This document shows positions 1 through 5,509 of a stretch of DNA of 5,521 nucleotides, in pieces; position 1 is the first letter of the stretch; each line of letters begins with the position of its first letter. The DNA comes from Dethiosulfatibacter sp. (lineage in GTDB: Bacteria; Bacillota; Clostridia; Tissierellales; Dethiosulfatibacteraceae). The DNA lies in contig JAUVAG010000109.1 in NCBI GenBank assembly GCA_030591825.1, positions 1 through 5,521 of the forward strand. Direction: 5' to 3'. The notes beneath the pieces were generated by a model. The model did no database searches. It was not told the DNA's origin and was given only the letters and a program-made list of their open reading frames with translations. A program made the position numbers and the translations under genes.

Positions 1-422
1 AGTTCTTTTGACTTTATTGATTTTGAAATGAGAGCTGCTGCTCCACCAACTGCTGCAAAGTAAACTGAATTATTTCTTTTGATTCCTTCTACAACTTCTT
101 TGCTTCTCAAGCCTTTTCCTATCATTCCTTTAAGTCCCAAGTCAAGAAGCCTTACTGTATAAGGATCCATTCTGTAACTTGTAGTAGGTCCAGCAGGTCC
201 TATTACATATCCCGGCTTGGCAGGAGCAGGTCCTACATAGTAAATTGTCTGATCCTTCAACTCAAATGGAAGTTCCTCATTTTTTTCTATGCTTTCCACT
301 ATTCTTTTATGGGCTGCATCTCTTCCAGTATAGAGAAACCCATTCAGGTATACCCTGTCACCGGATTTTAGAGTCTTTACAGTTTCATCGTTTAATGGAA
401 GATTGATTTCCTTGATTGGCAT
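1..422 (-). CDS. Class I fumarate hydratase beta subunit (C-terminal part cut by window edge)
   Basis: This is the beta subunit of the two-subunit, iron-sulfur-dependent fumarase, which pairs with the gene just upstream to hydrate fumarate to (S)-malate reversibly in the cytoplasm. The visible part is 140 residues plus two bases of the next codon. Members of this family (Fumerase_C, related to TtdB) are usually about 185-200 residues, so roughly the last quarter lies beyond the left edge. Family signatures seen are GRDAAHKR (33-40), YVGPAPAKPG (62-71), GPTTSYRMDPY (78-88), MIGKG (100-104) and VGGAAALIS (125-133). The ATG at 420-422 follows the alpha subunit stop by 9 nt, and its AGGAGG overlaps that stop codon, so translation is probably coupled. 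L(+)-tartrate dehydratase or mesaconase cannot be excluded from sequence alone because they share the fold. The class I hydro-lyase call is firm and fumarate is the likeliest substrate. Confidence 0.9.
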   Translation of the reverse strand, partial: MPIKEINLPLNDETVKTLKSGDRVYLNGFLYTGRDAAHKRIVESIEKNEELPFELKDQTIYYVGPAPAKPGYVIGPAGPTTSYRMDPYTVRLLDLGLKGMIGKGLRSKEVVEGIKRNNSVYFAAVGGAAALISKSIKSKE

Positions 423-427
423 ATATA

Positions 428-433
428 CCTCCT
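428..433 (-). promoter_or_regulatory. Ribosome binding site of the fumarase beta subunit, overlapping the alpha subunit stop
   Basis: On the minus strand the junction reads TAGGAGGTATATATG. The TAG is the alpha subunit stop, AGGAGG is a consensus Shine-Dalgarno sequence, and the ATG lies 5 nt downstream. The overlap suggests that ribosomes finishing the alpha subunit start the beta subunit directly, giving equal amounts of the two subunits. Confidence 0.85.
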
Positions 434-1280
434 ATATTTCCACACTGGCATGTCTATATGCATGGCAGCAGATATTTACAGCTACAGGCATTCCTGCAAT
501 ATGGGTTGGAAAATAATTAACATGAACACCAAGACATGTAGTCTTTCCTTTAAGTCCCGCAGGTCCTATGTTGAGTTTGTTGATTTTTCCAAAGAGTTCC
601 TCTTCAAGGCTGCTGTATTGTTCATCCTGGTTTTTCTCACCTAGTTCCCTGGTCAAGGCTTGCTTTGAAAGTATTGCCGCTTTTTCAAAGGTACCTCCTA
701 TTCCAACTCCTACCACTATTGGTGGGCAAGGATTGGGTCCCGCTGCTATTACCGTCTCCAAAATAAATTCCTTTACTCCCTCTACTCCATCGGCAGGCTT
801 GAGCATCTTTATCTTGCTCATGTTTTCTGAACCGAATCCCTTTGGAGCAACAGTGATTTTTATTCTGTCACCTTTTACATAACTTATATGGATAATTGCA
901 GGGGTGTTGTCCTTAGTATTTACTCTATTAAATACAGGATCATCAACAACGGATTTTCTTAGGAAGCCTTCTTCATAGGCTTCTCTTACACCCTGATTTA
1001 TGGCATCTTCGATAAATTCACCTTCAAGAAAAACATCCTTTCCTATTTCCATAAAAACAACGGCCATTCCAGTATCCTGACACATTGGAATTCTTTCGTT
1101 TTTGGCTATCATATCATTGTCAATAATCTGGTCAAGCACGTATTTAGCAGTTTCTCCATCCTCATTTTCCTTTGCAGACTTGAGAAGTTCAATCATATCA
1201 TCGCCAATATCATAGCTTGCCTTGATAAAAAGATTCTTGACGTTTTCTTTGATCTGAGAAGTATCAATTTTTCTAATCAT
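432..1280 (-). CDS. Class I fumarate hydratase alpha subunit (4Fe-4S)
   Basis: This 282-residue protein is the N-terminal-half (alpha) subunit of class I fumarase (Fumerase/TtdA family, normally about 280-300 residues). It binds the catalytic [4Fe-4S] cluster that activates fumarate or malate. The three cluster cysteines sit in their usual contexts: C67 in PMCQDTG, C185 in GPNPCPPIVVGVGIGG, and C272 in NICCHAYRH. Other family blocks are APKGFGSENMS (145-155), IGPAGLKGKTT (238-248) and PTHIAGMPVAVN (258-269). The extra C249 and C271 are not the expected ligands. The start is ATG with AAGGAG six bases upstream (1287-1292). It is 47 nt downstream of tsaD, and I found no persuasive promoter or terminator in that gap. 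The enzyme should be oxygen-sensitive, which fits an anaerobe. In this setting it would serve fumarate/malate interconversion in a partial TCA cycle or amino acid fermentation; the pathway is an inference. Confidence 0.93.
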   Translation of the reverse strand: MIRKIDTSQIKENVKNLFIKASYDIGDDMIELLKSAKENEDGETAKYVLDQIIDNDMIAKNERIPMCQDTGMAVVFMEIGKDVFLEGEFIEDAINQGVREAYEEGFLRKSVVDDPVFNRVNTKDNTPAIIHISYVKGDRIKITVAPKGFGSENMSKIKMLKPADGVEGVKEFILETVIAAGPNPCPPIVVGVGIGGTFEKAAILSKQALTRELGEKNQDEQYSSLEEELFGKINKLNIGPAGLKGKTTCLGVHVNYFPTHIAGMPVAVNICCHAYRHASVEI

Positions 1281-1327
1281 TCAATTCTCCTTAAATAGTA
1301 TTATTTTCATTTGATTAACTAAATAAT

Positions 1328-2341
1328 CTAATCAATCTTAAGGTTTGGAAATGCATTCAATGTGCTGTCGGAAAATTCTCCCTTGAGATACTTGTAATAA
1401 GCTGCACATCCTATCATGGCTCCATTGTCGGTACATAATATTTCCGGCGGGTAGCTGAATTCAAAACCGTTGTCTTTTGATGCTTTATTCATAACTTCCC
1501 TTAGCCTGGAATTGGACGCTACACCTCCAGCCATGGTCACTTTTTTAATTCTGTATTTTTTTGCAACAGCTACAGTTTTTTTAACCAAGACATCAACTAC
1601 AGCCTCCTGAAAGCTTGCTGCTACATCTTCAACCTTGTATTCGATGTTTTTCATAGCCATACGGTTTTGATAGTTTAAGACAGAAGACTTAAGTCCGCTG
1701 AAACTAAAATCGAAGGAGTCCTTCTCAAGCATACTTCTCGGGAAGTCTACTGCTTTTCTGTCCCCTTCAAGAGCAATCTTGTCTATAAGTGGTCCTCCTG
1801 GATATCCAAGTCCCAAAGATCTTGCAACCTTGTCATAGGCTTCACCGGCAGCATCATCCCTTGTTTTACCCACAACCTCATATTTACCATATTCCTTCAC
1901 TACTACGAGATGCGTATGTCCGCCTGAAACTACAAGAGTTAGAAAAGGAGGTTCAAGTTCTTTGTTTGAAATGAGATTTGCACAGATATGCCCTTCTATA
2001 TGGTTTACTCCTATGAGAGGCTTGTTAATTGCATATGATAGCGCTTTGGCAAAGTTTATACCTACCAGAAGGGCTCCAACAAGACCTGGTCCATAGGTTA
2101 CAGCTACAGCGCTTATTTCATCAAGACTAACATTTGATTCCTTCAATGATTCTTCAAGTACTCCATCTATTGTCTCTATATGTTTCCTAGATGCAACTTC
2201 AGGTACAACTCCACCAAAAGTCTTGTGTATGTCTATCTGTGAATATATTATATTGGAAAGTATTTTTCTGCCGTTTTCAACTACGGATATTGATGTTTCA
2301 TCACAGGAAGTTTCAATGGCAAGTATTTTTATATTTTGCAT
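1328..2341 (-). CDS. tsaD: tRNA N6-adenosine threonylcarbamoyltransferase TsaD
   Basis: TsaD (Gcp/Kae1/YgjD family) transfers the threonylcarbamoyl group from threonylcarbamoyl-AMP to N6 of A37 in tRNAs reading ANN codons, working with TsaB and TsaE. The 337-residue length is typical for bacteria. ASKHA-fold motifs are in order: ETSCDETS (10-17), [12 protein letters not shown] (43-54), the metal-binding NHIEGH with H114 and H118, VSGGHTHL (138-145), [15 protein letters not shown] (160-174), FSFSGLKSS (212-220), [10 protein letters not shown] (272-281) and CTDNGAMIG with metal ligand D305. Nothing essential is missing. The ATG at 2341 places the ETSCDET block at the usual distance from the N-terminus. 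No Shine-Dalgarno sequence lies at normal spacing; an AGGAG is 25 nt upstream, separated by a hairpin (see the leader entry). It is 96 nt after the membrane protein gene, with no strong promoter visible between, so it is probably the last t6A gene of the operon starting at tsaE. Confidence 0.97.
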   Translation of the reverse strand: MQNIKILAIETSCDETSISVVENGRKILSNIIYSQIDIHKTFGGVVPEVASRKHIETIDGVLEESLKESNVSLDEISAVAVTYGPGLVGALLVGINFAKALSYAINKPLIGVNHIEGHICANLISNKELEPPFLTLVVSGGHTHLVVVKEYGKYEVVGKTRDDAAGEAYDKVARSLGLGYPGGPLIDKIALEGDRKAVDFPRSMLEKDSFDFSFSGLKSSVLNYQNRMAMKNIEYKVEDVAASFQEAVVDVLVKKTVAVAKKYRIKKVTMAGGVASNSRLREVMNKASKDNGFEFSYPPEILCTDNGAMIGCAAYYKYLKGEFSDSTLNAFPNLKID

Positions 2342-2371
2342 ATCAATTCTACGGAATGATCCGTAACTCCT
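2342..2371 (-). promoter_or_regulatory. tsaD translation-initiation leader with a hairpin between Shine-Dalgarno and start codon
   Basis: Read on the minus strand, AGGAG (2371-2367) is followed after one base by a perfect 6-bp inverted repeat, TACGGA-TCAT-TCCGTA (2365-2350), then eight bases and the tsaD ATG. Linear spacing from AGGAG to ATG is 25 nt, too long for normal initiation. If the 16-nt hairpin folds, the effective spacing becomes about 9 nt, which is close to ideal. No other Shine-Dalgarno-like sequence lies within 15 nt of the ATG. Structure-assisted (split) initiation sites are known from phage T4 genes; applying that here is an inference. Confidence 0.55.
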
Positions 2372-2410
2372 AATTAGTTTTTATCTATTTTGGAAGATTA
2401 TCTAATGGAT

Positions 2411-2465
2411 TGTAGGGTCTTGTATTAAAACTTCCTCCTAGATTGTCATTAATACAAACCCTACA
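2411..2465 (-). repeat. Long imperfect inverted repeat at the 3' end of the Yip1-family gene
   Basis: The arms at 2411-2428 and 2449-2465 pair over 17 bp with a single bulged base (C at 2419) around a 20-nt loop. One arm lies in the last codons of the Yip1-family gene. The loop contains that gene's TAG stop (2438-2440) and an overlapping AGGAGG (2434-2439). Neither strand has a T-run directly after the stem, so it does not look like a standard intrinsic terminator. It could stabilise or process the mRNA, cause partial termination, or damp translation downstream. The role is unknown, but the pairing is plain in the sequence. Confidence 0.7.
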
Positions 2466-3094
2466 GATATCAGTATCCATGAGAACCATGTTCCAAGTAT
2501 AAAAAAAGATGATCTGTTGTAGTTAACTCTATATATTTTAGATATTCCTATTATTGCCAATATTTCATACCATATTACAAATATGTCGAATTCCTTTAAT
2601 AGCACACTTGCGATAGTTATATTGTTGCCAAACTCCATAATTGAACCGGGACTGAAGTTAAATCCATAGTGGTTCAAAAGTACGGCTGCTAATGATGCAA
2701 TAAAAGTACCTGCAGCTGCAGGCAGATATGCATATGATATTGCTGTCAACGAATCCTTGAAATTTCCAAAACCACCAAAGGAAGCTATACCGTTCACCAT
2801 GTATGACTTGACAAATATTACAACAAGTGGTGCCAGACCAGCTACAACAATGCTTATTAATCCCTGAATTTGAATTTCCTTTGACAAGTCACCTTGAGAA
2901 ACAGTGTCAATACCCTGCGAAATCTCAGCATAGTATTCCATATAAAGACTTTTCACAATAATTGCCGATATCACAGACAGTATAAAAACTGCAATTAAAG
3001 GCACGGTAAAACTCTTTTTTTCTCTGGAAGCCAAGTCATCATAAAAACCAACTGGGTGCAAAACAAGATTTTTAAAATCATTCAATATATTCAA
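2438..3094 (-). CDS. Yip1-family integral membrane protein of unknown function
   Basis: This 218-residue hydrophobic protein resembles bacterial members of the Yip1 domain family. The N-terminal segment has the typical FKNLVLHPVGFYDDL motif (a proline-containing amphipathic stretch before the first membrane span) and the middle has GGFGNFKDSLTAISYAYLPA. I see five likely membrane spans at about 29-49, 79-101, 117-139, 165-186 and 196-216, with no signal peptide or catalytic motif. Bacterial Yip1 proteins have no established biochemical role. The start is TTG at 3092-3094, chosen because GAGGTGG lies just upstream, overlapping the rimI stop, and because the family N-terminus begins there; no in-frame ATG fits. 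It is 9 nt after rimI, so coupled translation is likely. The C-terminus is uncertain: another reading frame continues past the stop with a plausible polar tail to a TAG at 2385-2387, so a one-base frameshift near 2450 is possible. Confidence 0.82.
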   Translation of the reverse strand: MNILNDFKNLVLHPVGFYDDLASREKKSFTVPLIAVFILSVISAIIVKSLYMEYYAEISQGIDTVSQGDLSKEIQIQGLISIVVAGLAPLVVIFVKSYMVNGIASFGGFGNFKDSLTAISYAYLPAAAGTFIASLAAVLLNHYGFNFSPGSIMEFGNNITIASVLLKEFDIFVIWYEILAIIGISKIYRVNYNRSSFFILGTWFSWILISVGFVLMTI

Positions 3095-3098
3095 AAAA

Positions 3099-3105
3099 CC
3101 ACCTC
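3099..3105 (-). promoter_or_regulatory. Ribosome binding site supporting the TTG start of the Yip1-family gene
   Basis: The minus strand reads TGAGGTGGTTTTTTG. The TGA is the rimI stop, and GAGGTGG is a Shine-Dalgarno-like sequence whose GAGG core lies 7 nt before the TTG. This decides the unusual start codon and suggests coupling to rimI translation. Confidence 0.7.
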
Positions 3106-3550
3106 ATATAAGTTCTTTTGTCATTATAAGTGCATCCTCTTTGGGAGTTTTGTAGTAATTCTTCCTTGACCCCAATGTTTCAAATCCGTATTTCTTGTAA
3201 AGTTCCACTGCCGGAGTATTTGACTTTCTAGCCTCAAGGGTAATGAATGCTATTGACAAGTTCCTTGCAATTTCTATAGTCTTTTCCATTATCATGCTTG
3301 CATATCCCTTTCCCTGAAAGCTCGGATCAACTGCTATATTGTTTACATGAAGTTCGTCAAAGATCTTAAAAAGAGAAATATATCCTACAACAACATTGTT
3401 TTCCATTAGTATATACAATAATGCATTTTCACCGTACAACTCAGAAAGAAACATATTTATCGTCCACGGAGCAGTAAAGCATTTATTTTCTACTTTTATG
3501 ATTGCATCAAGATGATTTACCTCTGCCCTAATAAATTTAATTTTTTTCAT
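3104..3550 (-). CDS. rimI: RimI-type GNAT N-alpha-acetyltransferase
   Basis: RimI acetylates the N-terminal amino group of ribosomal protein bS18 (and possibly other proteins) using acetyl-CoA in the cytoplasm. The 148-residue length is standard. The acetyl-CoA pyrophosphate loop is clear as VDPSFQGKGYA (Q79-G80-K81-G82-Y83-A84). The RimI-type C-terminal half, LEARKSNTPAVELYKKYGF, carries E106 and Y118 at the places of the catalytic Glu and Tyr described for enterobacterial RimI, followed by RKNYY (129-133). The N-terminal FTAPWT (25-30) also matches RimI proteins. The ATG at 3548-3550 has AAGGA 7 nt upstream, inside the end of tsaB, and only 3 nt separate the two genes. The tsaB-rimI neighbourhood is common in Firmicutes and supports the RimI assignment over a generic GNAT. 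Substrate specificity is inferred from family membership. Confidence 0.9.
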   Translation of the reverse strand: MKKIKFIRAEVNHLDAIIKVENKCFTAPWTINMFLSELYGENALLYILMENNVVVGYISLFKIFDELHVNNIAVDPSFQGKGYASMIMEKTIEIARNLSIAFITLEARKSNTPAVELYKKYGFETLGSRKNYYKTPKEDALIMTKELI

Positions 3551-3553
3551 ATT

Positions 3554-4249
3554 CTAGTCCTTCTTAAGATTTCTCTCCGCCTGTGACGGTCTCAAATAGT
3601 TTGGTGAAAAATCCTTTGAATTTATTTTATGTCCTTTTAAATATTTTTTATATCCCAGATTGCACAAAGACCAAGCTTTAATTATACTGTCATAGTCATC
3701 AGCTACTAAAACCTTTTCTCCGAATTTTTCAGTTATTAGGGTTTTGTGCTTCAATGCACCGTCTCCTGTGAAAATCATTTTCTTGTACTTTTCATTTGTG
3801 AATTGAAGAAATTCCTGTATTGTACCAGAATCTATTTCTTCAAGCTCCTCGAGTTTATCACCTGCTCTTATATATATACCGTAAAAGACTCTTTCACCTC
3901 TTGCATCAATAAGAACTGCAATTGGAATATCAACTGTTTTTATATTGTTTGCCAAAGCTTCTGTTGAAGCTATATTTACAAGTGGAATATTCTTACTGAA
4001 GGCAAGGCCTTTTGCTATGGCAGCACCAATTCTTAGACCTGTATAGGAACCAGGACCTTCGTCTATTGCTATAAGATCTATATCAGAAATATTAACATCA
4101 AGAGACGACATTAAACTTTCAACAAGAGGCATCAGCTTTTCAGAATGGGTAAGCTTGTGGTTCAATGTAAATTCCCCGAGAAGATTGTTGTCTTCAGATA
4201 TTGCACAAGATGCTGCTATTGATGATGATTCAATTCCTAAAATTTTCAT
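3554..4249 (-). CDS. tsaB: tRNA threonylcarbamoyladenosine biosynthesis protein TsaB
   Basis: TsaB (YeaZ) is the non-catalytic ASKHA-fold partner that dimerises with TsaD and is needed for t6A37 formation on tRNA. At 231 residues it has the usual bacterial length. Signatures are MKILGIESSS at the N-terminus, THSEKLMPLVESL (34-46), the strongly conserved GPGSYTGLRIG (65-75) and NIASTEALA (92-100). It lacks the NHxxGH metal site seen in TsaD, as expected for TsaB. The ATG at 4249 lies inside tsaE, giving a 20-nt overlap, and has GGAGGAG (4260-4266) ten bases upstream within the tsaE coding sequence, so its translation is probably coupled to tsaE. The rimI gene follows after 3 nt. The two other required partners, TsaE and TsaD, are in the same cluster, while TsaC is not in this window. 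Confidence 0.95.
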   Translation of the reverse strand: MKILGIESSSIAASCAISEDNNLLGEFTLNHKLTHSEKLMPLVESLMSSLDVNISDIDLIAIDEGPGSYTGLRIGAAIAKGLAFSKNIPLVNIASTEALANNIKTVDIPIAVLIDARGERVFYGIYIRAGDKLEELEEIDSGTIQEFLQFTNEKYKKMIFTGDGALKHKTLITEKFGEKVLVADDYDSIIKAWSLCNLGYKKYLKGHKINSKDFSPNYLRPSQAERNLKKD

Positions 4250-4706
4250 TGTTTTTCAACTCCTCCAGCAAACAGTCATAGTATTTACCTTTTCCTGATA
4301 TGCTCAATTTTCTCATACTGTCTTCAATATTGAAGACAATATTTATGTAAACGCTGTAGTCAGGAAGAATATCCCTGATTCTGTCAGCCCATTCAATGAT
4401 AAAAAGACCGTCAGAATATATATATCTGTCAATATCAAGGTCATAGGCATCATCTGAGTTTTCCAACCTGTAAGCATCCATATGGTAGAATTCCATATTG
4501 TCCGTATATTCTTTTATTATATTGAATGTGGGACTTGTAATATAATCTTCAATCTTCAAATGCTTTCCTATGAACTGGGTCAACGTAGTCTTTCCTGCGC
4601 CCAAATCCCCGTCAAGACATATAATCATTCCTGGTTTGTAGCAAGTGGTTATTGTATGGGCCAATTTGTCCATATCGTCTAAATTTTCTATTATTAGTTC
4701 AATCAT
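4230..4706 (-). CDS. tsaE: tRNA threonylcarbamoyladenosine biosynthesis ATPase TsaE
   Basis: TsaE (YjeE) is a small P-loop ATPase that binds the TsaB-TsaD complex and is required for its turnover in t6A synthesis. With the start at 4706 it has 158 residues, the normal size. The Walker A motif is GDLGAGKT (33-40, K39), followed by TSPTFNIIKEY (57-67), the conserved HMDAYRL (75-81) and FIIEWADRI (102-110). The frame is open for 19 more codons upstream to an ATG at 4763, but I reject that start because the extra codons cover the promoter's -10 and -35 elements and have no family similarity. The chosen ATG has AAGGAAGGA just before it (4711-4719). The gene is first in the t6A operon and overlaps tsaB by 20 nt. 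Confidence 0.95.
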   Translation of the reverse strand: MIELIIENLDDMDKLAHTITTCYKPGMIICLDGDLGAGKTTLTQFIGKHLKIEDYITSPTFNIIKEYTDNMEFYHMDAYRLENSDDAYDLDIDRYIYSDGLFIIEWADRIRDILPDYSVYINIVFNIEDSMRKLSISGKGKYYDCLLEELKNNENFRN

Positions 4707-4710
4707 ATAA

Positions 4711-4719
4711 TCCTTCCTT
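4711..4719 (-). promoter_or_regulatory. Ribosome binding site deciding the tsaE start
   Basis: AAGGAAGGA lies 4 nt before the ATG at 4704-4706 on the minus strand. Only this ATG has a good Shine-Dalgarno sequence and lies downstream of the predicted transcription start near 4728, so it settles the tsaE start. Confidence 0.8.
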
Positions 4720-4734
4720 AAAAAACATAAATAC

Positions 4735-4763
4735 ATTATAACCATATAATTGGATTTCATCAA
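4735..4763 (-). promoter_or_regulatory. Sigma-A (sigma-70 type) promoter of the tsaE-tsaB-rimI operon
   Basis: On the minus strand a -35 box TTGATG (4763-4758) and a perfect -10 box TATAAT (4740-4735) are separated by exactly 17 nt. Transcription would start near 4728, giving a leader of about 21 nt that just contains the tsaE ribosome binding site. The spacer and surroundings are AT-rich, as is usual for Firmicutes promoters. I see no operator-like repeat over the boxes. Expression is probably constitutive, which suits a housekeeping tRNA modification operon. Confidence 0.8.
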
Positions 4764-4792
4764 CTAAAAAATAAAATCCCTGAAAAACAGTA

Positions 4793-4840
4793 AAGACTCA
4801 TGAAAAAACCGGCTCAAATACTAGTCTTTTCGTGAGTCTT
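4793..4840 (-). terminator. 14-bp inverted repeat, probable transcription terminator after ribU
   Basis: The arms AAGACTCATGAAAA (4793-4806) and TTTTCGTGAGTCTT (4827-4840) pair over 14 bp around a 20-nt loop. On the plus strand the single imperfection is a U-G wobble; on the minus-strand RNA it is an A-C mismatch. Downstream on the minus strand the sequence is U-rich (TACTGTTTTT) but not a perfect T-tract. Its place between the ribU stop (4864) and the tsaE promoter (4763) is where a terminator is expected. It could also be a bidirectional or insulating element. Confidence 0.55.
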
Positions 4841-4863
4841 AACACTTTATTTCTTGATATATT

Positions 4864-5475
4864 TTATTTGTGCAAAACTGGTGAAATTCTTTTGTAGATA
4901 AGAATTGTTGCTGCTGACACTATTATACCCTTTACAATATTAAAAGGTACAACGGCAAATAGTACAAATGATTTCAAGTCAACTATGGATTTGTTTAAAG
5001 TATTTCCCATATCGATGAAAACTTGAATTGGCATTCCAAAGACTTTTGCATATACAGGCAACAATACAATTTAATTTGCTAGTGATCCCACAACAGCCAT
5101 TGAGAAAACACCTATAGCCATACCAATAATTGCAGACTTCATTGTTTTGTTCTTGTAGTAGATGATTGAAGCCGGTAATACGAATGAACATCCAATTATA
5201 AAGTTCGCAGCCTCTCCTACTCCACCTGTAACCGTACCGTTTAATGCAAGATTCAACAGAACTTTTATCAGCTCAATCATCATTGCCGCCATTGGGCCAA
5301 GTGCAAATCCTCCAATAAGAACAGCTACTTCACTTAAATCAAGTTTGTAGAATTCCGGTGCGAAAAACAACGGAAATTCAATTAGCATCAATACAGCTGC
5401 AACTGCAGACAGCACAGATATTTTTGTCATTTCCTTGACATATCCTCTTTTCATAGTGTTTGTTTTTTGTGACAT
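4864..5475 (-). pseudogene. ribU: Riboflavin ECF transporter substrate-binding subunit (RibU type), interrupted by an in-frame TAA
   Basis: RibU is the membrane S component that binds riboflavin and works with the shared EcfA/EcfA'/EcfT module to import it. The frame spans 203 codons, the usual RibU size, but codon 135 is TAA (5073-5071). The same frame then continues without another stop for 68 codons to a normal TAA at 4864. Family blocks occur on both sides: KLDLSEVAVLIGGFALGP (44-61), ELIK (68-71), GGVGEAANFI (84-93) and FVLPASIIYYKNK (98-110) before the stop, then LLPVYAKVFGMPI and VPFNIVKG after it. In RibU proteins the broken position is normally the Tyr of an N-Y-x-x-x-L-P motif, so one base change from TAT or TAC explains it. 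Truncation would remove the last membrane spans. No ribosome binding site precedes the distal part. It starts with ATG 8 nt after GGAGG. Alternatives are a sequencing error or a strain-specific mutation. Confidence 0.85.
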
Positions 5476-5483
5476 TTAAACAT

Positions 5484-5488
5484 CCTCC
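5484..5488 (-). promoter_or_regulatory. Ribosome binding site of ribU
   Basis: GGAGG on the minus strand lies 8 nt before the ribU ATG (5475-5473). A small 5-bp hairpin, TCTGA-AAAA-TCAGA (5505-5492), ends three bases upstream of it. The hairpin is weak and does not sequester the site by itself. Confidence 0.8.
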
Positions 5489-5509
5489 AAATCTGATTTT
5501 TCAGAGAAT

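Noticed and set aside
450..882. Overlapping plus-strand open frames of 64 and 104 codons
   Set aside because: They lie antisense to the fumarase alpha gene, which has strong family motifs. They have no ribosome binding sites and read as composition shadows.
1313..1328. Inverted repeat GATTA/TAATC downstream of tsaD as a terminator
   Set aside because: Only five AT-rich base pairs with no following T-tract; too weak to call a terminator.
2370..2377. CTAATTAG palindrome upstream of tsaD as an operator
   Set aside because: An eight-base AT palindrome is expected by chance here and there is no promoter next to it.
2342..2437. A dedicated tsaD promoter
   Set aside because: GATAAT- and GATAAA-like -10 boxes exist, but none has a recognisable -35 box at 16-18 nt.
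3746..3967. Plus-strand open frame of 73 codons inside tsaB
   Set aside because: It is antisense to tsaB, cysteine- and aromatic-rich in the way of AT-rich shadow frames, and has no ribosome binding site.
4864..5064. Distal ribU segment as an independent 66-residue gene starting at TTG
   Set aside because: No Shine-Dalgarno sequence precedes the TTG, and the segment is the same-frame C-terminal third of RibU, so it is treated as part of the interrupted gene.
4979..5191. Minus-strand open frame of 70 codons overlapping the ribU break
   Set aside because: It is out of frame with both RibU halves and shows no family features. The in-frame continuation explains the region better than a +1 product.
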